DNA of 64,000 nucleotides, taken from NCBI RefSeq assembly GCF_039531105.1, contig NZ_BAAAPK010000001.1, forward strand, positions 868,001 to 932,000, given 5' to 3'. The notes under the pieces were generated by a model. The model was not told where the DNA came from and ran no database searches. It was given only the letters and a program-made list of their open reading frames with translations. How positions within the stretch are numbered: position 1 is the stretch's first letter; each line of letters opens with the position of its first letter. The position numbers and the translations under genes were made by a program. Shown in pieces: positions 28,159 through 37,411 of the stretch. Origin of the DNA: Microbacterium lacus (GTDB taxonomy: Bacteria > Actinomycetota > Actinomycetes > Actinomycetales > Microbacteriaceae).

Positions 28159-30012
28159 ATGTGTGGAATCGTCGGATACGTGGGCCCTCGCGACAGCCAG
28201 GCCATCCTCCTCGCCGGGCTCTCGCGGCTCGAGTACCGGGGTTATGACTCCGCCGGCATCGCCGTGATCGACGGCGACGGCGACCTGGGGATGCGCAAGC
28301 GCGCCGGCAAGCTCAAGATGCTGCGGGACGACCTCGAAGCCCACCCGCTGCCCGACGGCACGACCGGCATCGGACACACGCGCTGGGCGACCCATGGCGG
28401 TCCGACCGACACGAACGCCCACCCGCATCTCGCTGATGACGACAAGCTCGCCGTCATCCACAACGGCATCATCGAGAACTTCGCCGAGATCAAGGCCGAC
28501 CTGCTCTCGGAGGGCTACACGTTCCGGAGCGAAACCGACACCGAGGCGGCAGCCGTCCTGCTCGGTCGGGAGTACCGTGCCGCCGGCGGCGACCTGGAAG
28601 CCGCGTTCCGCGCGGTCGTCAGCCGTCTCGAAGGAGCCTTCACGCTCCTCGCGATGCACGAGGACCACCCCGGCCTCGTCGTCGGGGCCCGACGCAACTC
28701 CCCGCTCGTGATCGGTCTCGGGGAGGGCGAGAACTTCCTCGGCTCCGACGTCGCCGCGTTCGTCGAGCACACGCGCAACGCGCTCGCGATCGGGCAGGAC
28801 CAGATCGTCTCGATCACCCCGTCCGGCGTCACCGTCACCGACTTCTTCGGCGACGAGGTCGAGGTCGAGCCGTTCGAAGTGCTGTGGGATGCCGCCGCCG
28901 CGGACAAGGGCGGCTGGTCGAGCTTCATGGCCAAGGAGATCAGCGAAGAGCCCGAGGCCGTCGCCAACACGATCCTCGGACGCACGCGCGACGGGCAGGT
29001 CGTGATCCCGGAGCTCGACGGTCTCGATGACCTGTTCGCCGGCATCCAGCGCGTCATCATCGTCGCCTGCGGAACCGCCGCCTACGCCGGCATGGTGGGC
29101 AAGTACGCGATCGAGCAGTGGGCGCGGGTGCCGGTCGACGTGGAGCTCGCGCATGAGTTCCGCTACCGCGACCCCGTGATCGGGGCGGACACGCTCGTCG
29201 TGTCGATCTCGCAGTCGGGCGAGACGATGGACACGCTCATGGCGGTCAAGTACGCCCGCGAGCGCGGAGCGCGCACGCTGTCGATCTGCAACACGCAGGG
29301 GGCGACGATCCCGCGGGAGTCGGACGCGATCGTCTACACGCACGCGGGTCCCGAGGTCGCCGTGGCCTCGACGAAGGCCTTCGTCGCGCAGATCACCGCG
29401 CTCTACCTTTTGGGGCTGCACGTCGGACGGGTCCGCGGCACGGTCGGCGCGACCGAGGCTGCGCAGCACGTGCTCGAGCTCGAATCGATCCCCGACAAGA
29501 TCCGCCGGATCCTCTCGAACGAGCAGGAGCGGATCGAGCAGTTCGCGCACTGGATGGCCGACACCCGCTCGGTGCTGTTCCTCGGGCGGCACGTCGGGTA
29601 CCCGATCGCGCTCGAGGGGGCGCTCAAGCTCAAGGAGCTCGCGTACATCCACGCGGAGGGCTTCGCCGCGGGCGAGCTCAAGCACGGACCGATCGCGCTG
29701 ATCGAGCCAGGCCAGCCGGTCTTCGTGATCGTGCCGTCGCCGCGTGAGTCGGCGGAGCTGCAGAAGAAGGTCGTCTCGAACATCGAGGAGATCCGCGCGC
29801 GCGGTGCCCGCGTGATCGCGATCGCCGAAGAGGGCGACGCGGCCGTGCTGCCGTATGCCGACGAGGTGCTGCACATCCCGCTCGCCGGTCCTCTTTTCGA
29901 ACCCTTGCTGGCCGTCGTGCCGCTGCACATCTTCGCGATGGGGCTGTCGATGGCCAAGGGTCTGGACGTGGACCAGCCGCGCAACCTCGCGAAGTCCGTC
30001 ACGGTGGAGTAG
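28159..30012 (+). CDS. glmS: glutamine-fructose-6-phosphate aminotransferase (isomerising)
   Basis: The 617-residue protein begins MCGIVGYVGPRDSQ, so the catalytic Cys is residue 2 after Met removal. The glutaminase domain has HTRWATHG and HNGIIENF. Two SIS sugar-isomerase domains follow, with SQSGETMDT and a C-terminal end NLAKSVTVE typical of GlmS. It makes glucosamine-6-phosphate for UDP-GlcNAc. An upstream in-frame extension is excluded because the Cys must be N-terminal. A mirrored repeat array starts just after the stop codon. Confidence 0.98.
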   Translation: MCGIVGYVGPRDSQAILLAGLSRLEYRGYDSAGIAVIDGDGDLGMRKRAGKLKMLRDDLEAHPLPDGTTGIGHTRWATHGGPTDTNAHPHLADDDKLAVIHNGIIENFAEIKADLLSEGYTFRSETDTEAAAVLLGREYRAAGGDLEAAFRAVVSRLEGAFTLLAMHEDHPGLVVGARRNSPLVIGLGEGENFLGSDVAAFVEHTRNALAIGQDQIVSITPSGVTVTDFFGDEVEVEPFEVLWDAAAADKGGWSSFMAKEISEEPEAVANTILGRTRDGQVVIPELDGLDDLFAGIQRVIIVACGTAAYAGMVGKYAIEQWARVPVDVELAHEFRYRDPVIGADTLVVSISQSGETMDTLMAVKYARERGARTLSICNTQGATIPRESDAIVYTHAGPEVAVASTKAFVAQITALYLLGLHVGRVRGTVGATEAAQHVLELESIPDKIRRILSNEQERIEQFAHWMADTRSVLFLGRHVGYPIALEGALKLKELAYIHAEGFAAGELKHGPIALIEPGQPVFVIVPSPRESAELQKKVVSNIEEIRARGARVIAIAEEGDAAVLPYADEVLHIPLAGPLFEPLLAVVPLHIFAMGLSMAKGLDVDQPRNLAKSVTVE

Positions 30013-30036
30013 CCCGTCCGGGCCGGTGCCCTCGTC

Positions 30037-30183
30037 GCCGGGGTGGTGAGTTTCCTGCCGAGATGGTGGGTCTTCGCCGAGATGGTGGGTTTTGGCTCGA
30101 GATGGTGGGACCGTTTCGGCGGAAAGTGGACCATCTCGGCGCAAGAGGGACCATCTCGGCGGAAGAGGCACCGTTTCGGCGGA
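30037..30183. repeat. mirrored array of 20-bp units, copy 1 (4+4)
   Basis: Four units close to CCGAGATGGTGGGTnnnn come first, at roughly 20-bp intervals from 30037. Four reverse-oriented units then follow, GACCATCTCGGCG or ACCGTTTCGGCG, near 30109, 30129, 30149 and 30169. The two halves are reverse complements, so the transcript could fold into a long multi-branched or slipped hairpin. The same kind of array is at 54478-54663. It separates glmS from acpS and may act as terminator, processing signal or mobile repeat. Confidence 0.8.
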
Positions 30184-30219
30184 GGGATAAAGTGGCGGAG
30201 TGCTGAGAAGAGGACGCGC

Positions 30220-30690
30220 GTGATCGTGGGTATCGGCGTCGACCTCGTCGACATCGCACGATTCGAGCGCACGATCCAGCGCACGCCGCGGCTTCTCGAC
30301 CGGCTCTTCTCCCCGGCGGAGCAGACCCGCCCGCCGAGGTCCCTCGCCGCGCGGTACGCCGCCAAGGAAGCACTCATCAAGGCACTCGGCGGCTCGGACG
30401 GCGTGCACTGGACCGAGATCGAGATCACGCCCGAGGAATCCGGGCGGCCCTGGTTCACCCTCACCGGCACCACCGCCGACGCCGTCGCCGCGCGCGGCAT
30501 CACGACCCTGCACCTGTCGATGTCGCACGACGCCGGTTTCGCGACGGCCTACGTCGTCGCCGAAGCGGATGCCGCGGCATCCGCCCCGCCCGCGCCGGGC
30601 ATCGCGGCACGCCCTGCGGCTCGCGGCACGTCTTCGGAAACGGGCCGCGAGACCGGGCTCGTGCCGGGTGCGACGGAGCGGCAGTCATGA
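30220..30690 (+). CDS. acpS: holo-[acyl-carrier-protein] synthase with C-terminal extension
   Basis: The GTG at 30220 follows AGAAGAGGA and gives 156 residues. GVDLVDIARFE near residue 5 and ARYAAKEALIKALG near residue 44 are the Mg- and CoA-binding signatures. The enzyme moves 4'-phosphopantetheine from CoA to acyl carrier protein. The family ends near residue 120; here about 35 extra Ala/Gly/Glu-rich residues follow. The stop overlaps the alr start as ATGA. TAAAGT at 30191 could be the -10. Confidence 0.93.
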   Translation: MIVGIGVDLVDIARFERTIQRTPRLLDRLFSPAEQTRPPRSLAARYAAKEALIKALGGSDGVHWTEIEITPEESGRPWFTLTGTTADAVAARGITTLHLSMSHDAGFATAYVVAEADAAASAPPAPGIAARPAARGTSSETGRETGLVPGATERQS

Positions 30691-31799
30691 CCGCCGCGAT
30701 GCGCGAAGCCGTGATCGACACGAGCGCGATCGCCGCGAACGTGCGGCACCTGCGCCGGCTCACGGACTCCGAGGTCATCGCGGTCGTGAAGGCCGACGGA
30801 TACGGACACGGTGCCGTGCGCGCCGCCGCCGCCGCGCTCGAGGGCGGCGCCGCCCGGCTCGGGGTCGCCGACATCGGCGAGGCCCTCGCCCTGCGCCGCG
30901 GCGGGATCATGGCACCGATCCTCGCTTGGCTGCACGCACCGGGAGCCCCGTTCGCCGAGGCCGCGGCGGCCGGCGTCGAACTGGGGATTTCGAGCATCGA
31001 CCAGCTGCTGCAGGCTGCGGCGGCGGCATCCGGAGATCGCCCCGTCGGCGTGCACCTCAAACTCGAGACGGGGCTGAGCCGCAACGGCATCGCGCCCGAG
31101 GACTACCGCGTCGCGTTCTCCGAGGCCGCGCGCCTCGAGCGCATCGGGCGGCTCCGGGTCATCGGGCTCTTCAGCCACCTCTCCAACGCCTCGGCGGACG
31201 ATGACCGCCGGGCGCTGCGCGTGTTCCAGGATGCCGTCGGCGCAGCCTCCGCGGCGGGTCTGGCGCCGCCCCTCCGGCACATCGCCGCAACGCACGCCGC
31301 GATCGCGCTGCCCGAGGCGCGGCTCGGCTGCGTGCGGATCGGCATCGGCATCTACGGGCTCTCGCCGTTCGCGGACCGCTCCTCCGCCGACCTCGGCCTG
31401 CGCCCCGCGATGACGCTCCGCGCCCCGGTCGTCGCGGTGCGGCGCGTACCGGGCGGCCAGGGCGTCTCATACGGTTACGACTACCGCACCGAGCGCGAGA
31501 CCACCCTCGCCCTCGTGCCGCTCGGCTACGCGGACGGGGTGCCGCGGCACGCATCGGGTGCCGGACCGGTCGTGATCGGCGGCCGCCGCTTCACCGTGGC
31601 GGGGCGGATCGCGATGGACCAGTTCGTCGTCGACGTCGGCGACCACGGCGTCTCGGTGGGCGATGAGGTCGTGCTTTTCGGCGACCCGACGCTCGGCGTG
31701 CCCGCCGCCGACGAGTGGGCGGCGGCGGCCGGCACCATCAACTACGAGATCGTGACCCGCATCGGACCCCGCGTCGCCCGTCGGCAGGTGGCGTCGTGA
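30687..31799 (+). CDS. alr: alanine racemase
   Basis: The 370-residue enzyme has the PLP-binding Lys in AVVKADGYGHGA near residue 36 and the catalytic Tyr in LGYADGVPRHAS near residue 280. LKLETGLSRNG also matches the family. It interconverts L- and D-alanine for peptidoglycan. It overlaps acpS by ATGA and tsaE by GTGA, so three genes form a translationally coupled operon. Confidence 0.97.
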   Translation: MTAAMREAVIDTSAIAANVRHLRRLTDSEVIAVVKADGYGHGAVRAAAAALEGGAARLGVADIGEALALRRGGIMAPILAWLHAPGAPFAEAAAAGVELGISSIDQLLQAAAAASGDRPVGVHLKLETGLSRNGIAPEDYRVAFSEAARLERIGRLRVIGLFSHLSNASADDDRRALRVFQDAVGAASAAGLAPPLRHIAATHAAIALPEARLGCVRIGIGIYGLSPFADRSSADLGLRPAMTLRAPVVAVRRVPGGQGVSYGYDYRTERETTLALVPLGYADGVPRHASGAGPVVIGGRRFTVAGRIAMDQFVVDVGDHGVSVGDEVVLFGDPTLGVPAADEWAAAAGTINYEIVTRIGPRVARRQVAS

Positions 31800-32284
31800 G
31801 TCTGGACGCCCTCCTCGGCACCCGAGAGGTCGCCTCGCCGGACGATATGGAGGCCTTCGGCGAGCAGATCGGGCGGATGCTGCGCCCCGGCGACCTGATC
31901 GTGCTCACCGGTGCGCTCGGTGCGGGAAAGACCACCCTCACCCGCGGGATCGCGGCGGGTCTGGGCGTCCGCGGGCCCGTGCAGAGCCCGACGTTCGTGA
32001 TCGCGCGCACGCATCCGTCACTCGTGGGCGGTGCTCCACTCGTGCACGTCGACGCCTACCGGCTCAGCTCAGCGCTCGAGCTCGACGACCTCGACATCGA
32101 CGCCGACCGCTCGGTCGTGATCGTCGAGTGGGGCAAGGGGATGGTGGACGGCATCCGCGATTCGTGGTGGGAGATCGAGCTCGAACGCGAGCGGGGCGGT
32201 CGCGGCGCCGACACGATGTGCGGCGAGGCTGCCGACCTGGATGCCGACGCCCCGCGCACCGTGACGCTCTCGCGCCGGCCCTGA
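31796..32284 (+). CDS. tsaE: tRNA threonylcarbamoyladenosine biosynthesis ATPase TsaE
   Basis: The GTG at 31796 overlaps the alr stop. The 162-residue protein has the P-loop LTGALGAGKTTLTRG near residue 40, SPTFVIARTH and HVDAYRL, all typical of TsaE. It works with TsaB and TsaD to make t6A37 in tRNA. Its last 216 bp overlap the end of a hydrolase gene on the opposite strand, which also separates it from tsaB. Confidence 0.95.
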   Translation: MSLDALLGTREVASPDDMEAFGEQIGRMLRPGDLIVLTGALGAGKTTLTRGIAAGLGVRGPVQSPTFVIARTHPSLVGGAPLVHVDAYRLSSALELDDLDIDADRSVVIVEWGKGMVDGIRDSWWEIELERERGGRGADTMCGEAADLDADAPRTVTLSRRP

Positions 32285-33181
32285 GGCGGCGATCGCCGCG
32301 GCGACGGCGTCGGGTCGTTCGACGTTCGCGAAGTGTCCGGCGTCGCGGAGGCGCACCTCGTGGAAGTCGCGGATCAGCGCGGCGAACACGCCCGCGTCCC
32401 GCTCTCCGGTGAAGACGTCCCGTGCGCCGCGCACGGCGCGGACCGGACACACGATCGCCGTCCAGGTGCGCGGCTCGTAATCCGCGGCGAGCCGAGCCGC
32501 GTGCGCGAACGCCGCGGGGCGCAGCTCGCCCGCGAGCGCGGCGATCACCGAAGGGTGCACCGCGCCGGCGAAGAGCGGTGCGCTGAGGGTCGGCATCCAC
32601 CCCCACCGGTCGAGCGCCCGCACGAGCGCCCGTCCGGCGCCGCCGAGAAGAGCAAGGCCGCGCATCGCGAGCAGCATCCCGGCGAACCAGGGGAGCGCGA
32701 GCCCCCCGCGCACGGGGCGCCGCACGGCATCGAGCACGCCGACGCCGGTCGGTGAGACCAGGGTCACCGCCACGGTCTCCCGCGGGTGGCGCGCGGCCAG
32801 ATCCAGCGCGATCAACCCGCCGAGCGAGTGCCCCACCACCCGCCACGACGTGTACCCGAGTGCGCGCGCGACTTCGGCGACGGCATCCGTCATGTCTTCC
32901 ACCGAGCCCACCCGCTCGAACCCGCCGCTGGCGCCCCAGCCGGGCAGGTCGAGGGCGACGACATCGGTGAGCGGCGCACCGGACAGATCGGATGCCGAGA
33001 GCACCGGCGTCCAGGTCGTCCAGGAGCCGGCCGCGCCGTGCAGCAGCAGGAGCGCGGGGCCACCGGTCTCGCGGCCGGCGTGCACCACGATCTCGCCCGC
33101 CGACGTCGGGACGACCAACCGACGCAGCCCGAGCCTCGCCGGGTCGGTGCGCAACGGCAGGGGGTGCGGCAGAGGAGTCAT
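32069..33181 (-). CDS. alpha/beta hydrolase
   Basis: The 370-residue protein has the alpha/beta hydrolase core. LLLLHGAAGSWTTW holds the oxyanion loop, VVGHSLGG the nucleophile elbow Ser near residue 117, VRGARDVF the acid, and RDAGHFANVERP the catalytic His. The substrate is unknown. The fold ends near residue 297; the remaining 71 codons are antisense to tsaE and may exist only because no stop occurs. A hydrolase is often found near tsaE/tsaB in Actinobacteria; here it is inverted and splits that cluster. Confidence 0.85.
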   Translation of the reverse strand: MTPLPHPLPLRTDPARLGLRRLVVPTSAGEIVVHAGRETGGPALLLLHGAAGSWTTWTPVLSASDLSGAPLTDVVALDLPGWGASGGFERVGSVEDMTDAVAEVARALGYTSWRVVGHSLGGLIALDLAARHPRETVAVTLVSPTGVGVLDAVRRPVRGGLALPWFAGMLLAMRGLALLGGAGRALVRALDRWGWMPTLSAPLFAGAVHPSVIAALAGELRPAAFAHAARLAADYEPRTWTAIVCPVRAVRGARDVFTGERDAGVFAALIRDFHEVRLRDAGHFANVERPDAVAAAIAASGPARERHGARGVGIQVGSLAAHRVGAATAPLAFELDLPPRIADAVHHPLAPLDDHDRAVGVDVEVVELER

Positions 33182-33232
33182 GTGGGTGATTCGTCACGGC
33201 CGGGCGAACGGATGCCGCCGCGGCACGCCTAT

Positions 33233-33238
33233 TACCCT
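33233..33238 (+). promoter_or_regulatory. -10 box of tsaB (leaderless)
   Basis: TACCCT is 6 nt before the GTG at 33245. It fits the break in the operon caused by the inverted hydrolase gene, since tsaB then needs its own promoter. Confidence 0.5.
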
Positions 33239-33244
33239 GGAGGG

Positions 33245-33883
33245 GTGCTCCTCGCCATCGACACCTCGATCGGCACCGCCGTCGCGGTGATCGACGCCGA
33301 CGGCGTCGTGCGCGTCGAGCGCGACAGCGCGAACCCGCTCGGGCACGCCGAGGCGATCGGCGGGTTGCTGCAGTCCGCGCTCGCCGACGCGCCGGGGGAG
33401 ATCACGCACGTCGCGGCGGGCATGGGGCCGGGGCCGTTCACGGGACTGCGCGTCGGCATCGCGGCGGCACGCGCATTCGCGCTCGGGCGGAGCATCCCGG
33501 TCATCCCGGTCGTCAGCCACGATGCGATCGCGCTCGAGGTGCTGCTCGGGGGCGCGCTGACCGGTACGGAGCCCGGCCGCTTCGCCGTCGTCACCGACGC
33601 CCGGCGGCGGGAGTACGCCTACACGGTGTTCGACGGCGTGGACGATGACGGCCTGCCGGTGCGGGCCACCGAGCCCGCGCTCCTGCCGCGCGACCAGCTC
33701 GAGACCAGGCTCGACGAGCTCGGGGCGGCTCGGCGCGATGCCGCGGCCGTTCCGGGTGCCCTCGTCGCGCTCATCGCCGCGCGGCTCCTCGCGGCCGGCC
33801 GGGTGCCGGAGAGCACCGAGCCGCTGTACCTCCGCTCGCCCGACGTGACGATGCCGCACGGACCCAAGCGGGTGACCGCGTGA
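33245..33883 (+). CDS. tsaB: tRNA threonylcarbamoyladenosine biosynthesis protein TsaB
   Basis: The 212-residue protein begins VLLAIDTSIGTAVAVID and has GMGPGPFTGLRVGIAAAR, both signatures of TsaB, an inactive TsaD paralogue that scaffolds the t6A complex. It is followed by rimI (GTGA overlap) and tsaD, the common bacterial order. Confidence 0.95.
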   Translation: MLLAIDTSIGTAVAVIDADGVVRVERDSANPLGHAEAIGGLLQSALADAPGEITHVAAGMGPGPFTGLRVGIAAARAFALGRSIPVIPVVSHDAIALEVLLGGALTGTEPGRFAVVTDARRREYAYTVFDGVDDDGLPVRATEPALLPRDQLETRLDELGAARRDAAAVPGALVALIAARLLAAGRVPESTEPLYLRSPDVTMPHGPKRVTA

Positions 33884-34452
33884 GCCTCCGAGGCGCCACG
33901 CTCGAGGACCTCGACGCGATCATGGCGCTCGAGCACGCCTCATTCCCGTCCGACGCGTGGTCCGAGGCGATGATGCGCGAAGAGCTCGCGTCGCCGCACG
34001 GCTGGTACGTCGTGGTCGAGGAGGCCGGACGCCTCGTCGGCTACGCGGGCCTGCGCGCGGCGCGCGGGGCGGCGGATGCCGACATCCAGACGATCACGAT
34101 CGCGTCGGGCGCCCGCGGTCGGGGGCGCGGCCGGGCGCTGCTGCGCACCTTGTTGGAGGAGGCCGCCCGCCGAAAGGTCCGCGAGGTGTTCCTCGAGGTG
34201 CGGGCCGACAACCCGGTGGCGCAGAAGCTGTACGCCTCGGAGGGCTTCGCCGAGGTCGGCCGGCGCCCGCGCTACTACCAGCCCGACGACGTCGACGCGC
34301 TCGTGATGAAGCTCGACCTGCGCGGGTGGGCGGCGCGGCCCGTGCCGGAACAGGCGATTCGGCCGACACAGGTGGGTCCGGGCGCTGATCGGCCTGTGCT
34401 CGCCGAAACGCCTGTTCCGAGCCCGAACACGGACGCGGGGGCGTGCACGTGA
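33880..34452 (+). CDS. rimI: ribosomal protein S18 alanine N-acetyltransferase, extended
   Basis: This GNAT-fold protein of 190 residues has acetyl-CoA motif A as [19 protein letters not shown] and the Tyr-containing end [19 protein letters not shown]. Typical RimI proteins are about 150 residues; here about 40 extra residues rich in Pro, Ala and Arg follow. The GTG start overlaps the tsaB stop, and tsaD begins within its last codons. A broader N-acetyltransferase role is possible. Confidence 0.9.
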   Translation: MSLRGATLEDLDAIMALEHASFPSDAWSEAMMREELASPHGWYVVVEEAGRLVGYAGLRAARGAADADIQTITIASGARGRGRGRALLRTLLEEAARRKVREVFLEVRADNPVAQKLYASEGFAEVGRRPRYYQPDDVDALVMKLDLRGWAARPVPEQAIRPTQVGPGADRPVLAETPVPSPNTDAGACT

Positions 34453-35513
34453 ACCGCACCGAACCACTCGTGCTCGGAATCGAGACCAGCTGCGACGAGA
34501 CCGGCATCGGGATCGTCCGCGGCCGGACGCTGCTGAGCAACACGATCGCCTCGAGCATGGACGAGCACGCCCGGTACGGCGGCGTCGTGCCCGAGGTCGC
34601 CGCGCGCGCCCACCTCGAGGCCCTCGCGCCCTCGATCGACGCGGCGCTCGCCGAGGCGGGCGTCACCCTGCAGGATCTGGATGCCGTCGCTGTGACCTCC
34701 GGCCCGGGCCTGGCGGGCGCGCTCATGGTCGGCATCGGCGCGGCGAAGGCGCTCGCCGTCTCGCTCGGTACACCTCTCTATGCGGTGAACCACCTGGTCG
34801 GGCACATCGCCGCCGACATCCTCGACGCGGATGCCGAGCCGCTCGAGTACCCGACCGTCGCGCTGCTGGTGAGCGGCGGACATACCTCCCTCCTCCTGGT
34901 GCGCGATCTGACCTCCGACGTGGAGCTCCTCGGCGAGACCGTGGACGACGCGGCGGGCGAGGCGTTCGACAAGGTCGCGCGGCTTCTCGGCCTGCCGTAT
35001 CCGGGCGGGCCCGAGATCGACCGCGCGGCCGCCACCGGGGATCCGAAGGCCATCCCCTTCCCGCGCGGCCTCTCCCGCGCGTCGGACATGGCCAAGCACC
35101 GCTACGACTTCTCCTTCTCCGGCCTCAAGACCGCGGTCGCGCGGTGGACCGAGCAGCGGGAGGCGGCGGGTGAAGAGGTGCCGATCGCCGATGTCGCGGC
35201 ATCCTTCCGCGAAGCGGTCGTCGACGTCCTCGTGACGAAGGCGCTCGCGGCGTGCGCCGACCACGGTGTGCCCCGGCTGCTCCTCGGCGGCGGCGTGATC
35301 GCGAACCGCCGGCTGCGCGACGTCGCCGCCGCGCGCGCCGCCGCGGCGGGTGTCGCCCTGCGGATCCCGCCGTTGTCGCTCTGCACCGACAACGGTGCGA
35401 TGATCGCCGCGCTCGCCGCGGAGCTCATCATGGCCGGACGCGAACCCTCCCACCTCGCATTCGGCGCGGACTCGACGCTCCCGGTCACCGAGATCCTGGT
35501 GGGTCGGGCGTGA
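34443..35513 (+). CDS. tsaD: tRNA N6-adenosine threonylcarbamoyltransferase TsaD
   Basis: The 356-residue protein begins [20 protein letters not shown]; an in-frame GTG two codons later is also possible. The metal-binding [10 protein letters not shown] motif is near residue 115. [28 protein letters not shown] and [11 protein letters not shown] are TsaD signatures. It transfers the threonylcarbamoyl group to A37 of ANN-decoding tRNAs. It overlaps rimI and the next gene, so the cluster is translationally coupled. Confidence 0.97.
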   Translation: MHVNRTEPLVLGIETSCDETGIGIVRGRTLLSNTIASSMDEHARYGGVVPEVAARAHLEALAPSIDAALAEAGVTLQDLDAVAVTSGPGLAGALMVGIGAAKALAVSLGTPLYAVNHLVGHIAADILDADAEPLEYPTVALLVSGGHTSLLLVRDLTSDVELLGETVDDAAGEAFDKVARLLGLPYPGGPEIDRAAATGDPKAIPFPRGLSRASDMAKHRYDFSFSGLKTAVARWTEQREAAGEEVPIADVAASFREAVVDVLVTKALAACADHGVPRLLLGGGVIANRRLRDVAAARAAAAGVALRIPPLSLCTDNGAMIAALAAELIMAGREPSHLAFGADSTLPVTEILVGRA

Positions 35514-35986
35514 GCGACGAGCAGAGGCGGGCGGATGCCGTGCCCCCGGCATCCGCACCGGCGGTGGAGCCGCCGTCGGAGGACGTCGCCCCCGTGGCGG
35601 CGGAGTCGGCGCTGCCGGGCCACCACCGCGGCGGATTCGAACGCTGGCCGACCGCGCCGGTCGGTGTCACCCCGACCGTGAGCGCCCCCGACCTGGACGC
35701 CCCCGTGCTGTGGGCGCCGGCCGAGCCGGCCGCTCCGGCGCGCGGGATGGCGGCATGGGCGCTCGGCTTCGCGATCACCGGTCTCGTGGTCGCGATGTTC
35801 GTCGGGTGGGGGTTCCCGCTCGGACTCGTCGCGATCGTCACGGCGATCGTCGCGCTGCGGCGTCCGCTGGAAAGCCGTCAGATCGCCGTCTGGGCGCTCG
35901 TCCTCGGCGTCGTGTCACTCGCCTACAGTGCGGGTTGGATCCTCTACGCCACGAGCCGCGGGCCCCTGTTCGCGTTCCTCGCCTGA
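35510..35986 (+). CDS. small membrane protein with Pro-rich N-terminus
   Basis: The GTG at 35510 overlaps the tsaD stop (GTGA) and gives 158 residues. The first 80 are Ala/Pro-rich and probably disordered. Two membrane helices follow (about 82-112 and 123-147) with a short basic loop between. It resembles DUF4190-type two-helix proteins. No function can be assigned; the overlap shows cotranslation with tsaD. Confidence 0.75.
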   Translation: MSDEQRRADAVPPASAPAVEPPSEDVAPVAAESALPGHHRGGFERWPTAPVGVTPTVSAPDLDAPVLWAPAEPAAPARGMAAWALGFAITGLVVAMFVGWGFPLGLVAIVTAIVALRRPLESRQIAVWALVLGVVSLAYSAGWILYATSRGPLFAFLA

Positions 35987-36001
35987 GCGGGCAGCCTCGC
36001 C

Positions 36002-37216
36002 TCAGCCGCCCGCCTCGGCTGATCCGGCGGCCACCCGATCCGCGAGGATCGCACGGCGCTTGCCGTCGACGCGCGTGAGGATGAGTGTCGCGGACTCGTC
36101 GCCGCGGAGCTTGAGCGCGGTGCGGAACCGCGCGGGATCGATGTCCACGCCGCGCTTCTTGATCTCCAGCCGCCCGATTCCGCGGTCGCGGAGCGCCTTG
36201 GCCAGCGGCTTCGGATCGGCGGGCAGCACCTCGCGCACACGGAAGCTGGCCACGAACGGACTCGTGAGCGCGGCATCCGAGGTGAGATAGGCGATCTGCG
36301 GCGCGAGCATCCCGGCGTCGAGCAAGCGGGCCACGTCGCCGATCAGGCGCGCGCGGATCACCGCGCCGTCCGGCTCATGCACGAACGCCCCGAGTTCGCG
36401 CACCGCCTCGTCCTCGGCGTCCGCGGGGGCGGTGAGCTCCCACGCGGCTTCGCCGCGCAGCACGAGCGCGGCGCGGCGCACGCCGTCGCGCGCGAGCGCG
36501 CCGGACCACAGCACGAGCTTGACGGTCGAGCCGTCGGCGCTCACCCACTGCGCTTCGGCATCGGCGGGGATCAGCCCGCGGTCCAGCCCCGGCCCGAGCT
36601 TGATGCCGGTGGGGATGCGCGCGGCGAGTTCGAACGCCCAGTCCAGGGCGGGGGAATAGTCCTCGGGGCGTACGCGGGAGGTCTCGCTGTGGCCGGCCGT
36701 CCGACGGGCGGGGTCGAGCCAGACCGCGTCGACGCCGTCGAGGTCGGCGTCCTCGGCGCGGCCGTGGGCAACGGTGACGGCATCGCCGAACGGGGCGAGG
36801 TTGTACGCGGCGATCGCGGCCGTCACGTCGTCGGCGTCGATCGCCCGCACTCGGATGCCGAGCCCGGCGAACCCGAGCGCGTCCCCGCCGATCCCGCAGC
36901 CGAGGTCGGCGATCGTGCCGATCCCCGCGCGACGCACCCGGCCGGCGTGCTGCGCCGCCACGCCGAGGCGCGTCGCCTGTTCGAGGCCGGCGCGCGTGAA
37001 CAGCATCCGGTCGGCGAACGCGCCGAACTTCGGCTGCGCCTTCGCACGCAGACGGGCCTGGCCGACGACCGCCGAGACGAGGTCGGGGGCGTGCCCGTCT
37101 TTGCGCAGTCGGGACACGGTGCGCGCGACGTCGTCGGTGGAGAGGATCGGGCCGATCTCGTCCAGGAGCCGCAGTCCCTCGGGGGTCAGCAGGGCGGTCA
37201 GCTCGGTCGAATCCAT
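36002..37216 (-). CDS. class I SAM-dependent methyltransferase with THUMP-like domain
   Basis: The 404-residue protein has a helical N-terminus. SAM motif I IADLGCGIGGDALG is near residue 100, and DAVWLDPARR is at the motif IV position. The C-terminal domain reads IGRLEIKKRGVDIDPARF then ATLILTRVDGKRRAI, annotated in relatives as THUMP-like. An RNA substrate is plausible but unproven. It converges on the tsaD operon, 15 bp away, and has a leaderless -10 box. Confidence 0.88.
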   Translation of the reverse strand: MDSTELTALLTPEGLRLLDEIGPILSTDDVARTVSRLRKDGHAPDLVSAVVGQARLRAKAQPKFGAFADRMLFTRAGLEQATRLGVAAQHAGRVRRAGIGTIADLGCGIGGDALGFAGLGIRVRAIDADDVTAAIAAYNLAPFGDAVTVAHGRAEDADLDGVDAVWLDPARRTAGHSETSRVRPEDYSPALDWAFELAARIPTGIKLGPGLDRGLIPADAEAQWVSADGSTVKLVLWSGALARDGVRRAALVLRGEAAWELTAPADAEDEAVRELGAFVHEPDGAVIRARLIGDVARLLDAGMLAPQIAYLTSDAALTSPFVASFRVREVLPADPKPLAKALRDRGIGRLEIKKRGVDIDPARFRTALKLRGDESATLILTRVDGKRRAILADRVAAGSAEAGG

Positions 37217-37222
37217 CGGGTC

Positions 37223-37228
37223 AGCCTA
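37223..37228 (-). promoter_or_regulatory. -10 box of the THUMP-like methyltransferase gene (leaderless)
   Basis: TAGGCT on the minus strand lies 6 nt before the ATG. Confidence 0.5.
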
Positions 37229-37411
37229 TCCAGGGCGCCCCGCCCGGCATCGCCGGCCCGGACCCCGGACCCCCTACCGCGGGTGCGAAAACCCCTACCG
37301 AACCCCGGGGGGATCACGGGGATGCCGGGGGGAGATCACCGATGTTGCGGATCGGATGCCGCTCCACACTCGTACTACACGCCATCGGGCACTTGAGAAA
37401 AGGAACACATC

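Noticed and set aside
26998..30528. 1176-codon open frame antisense to the Tat-exported protein, glmS and acpS genes
   Set aside because: It is Arg/Asp/Val/His-rich without domains, and the opposite strand encodes clear glmS and acpS proteins; long antisense frames are common at this GC content.
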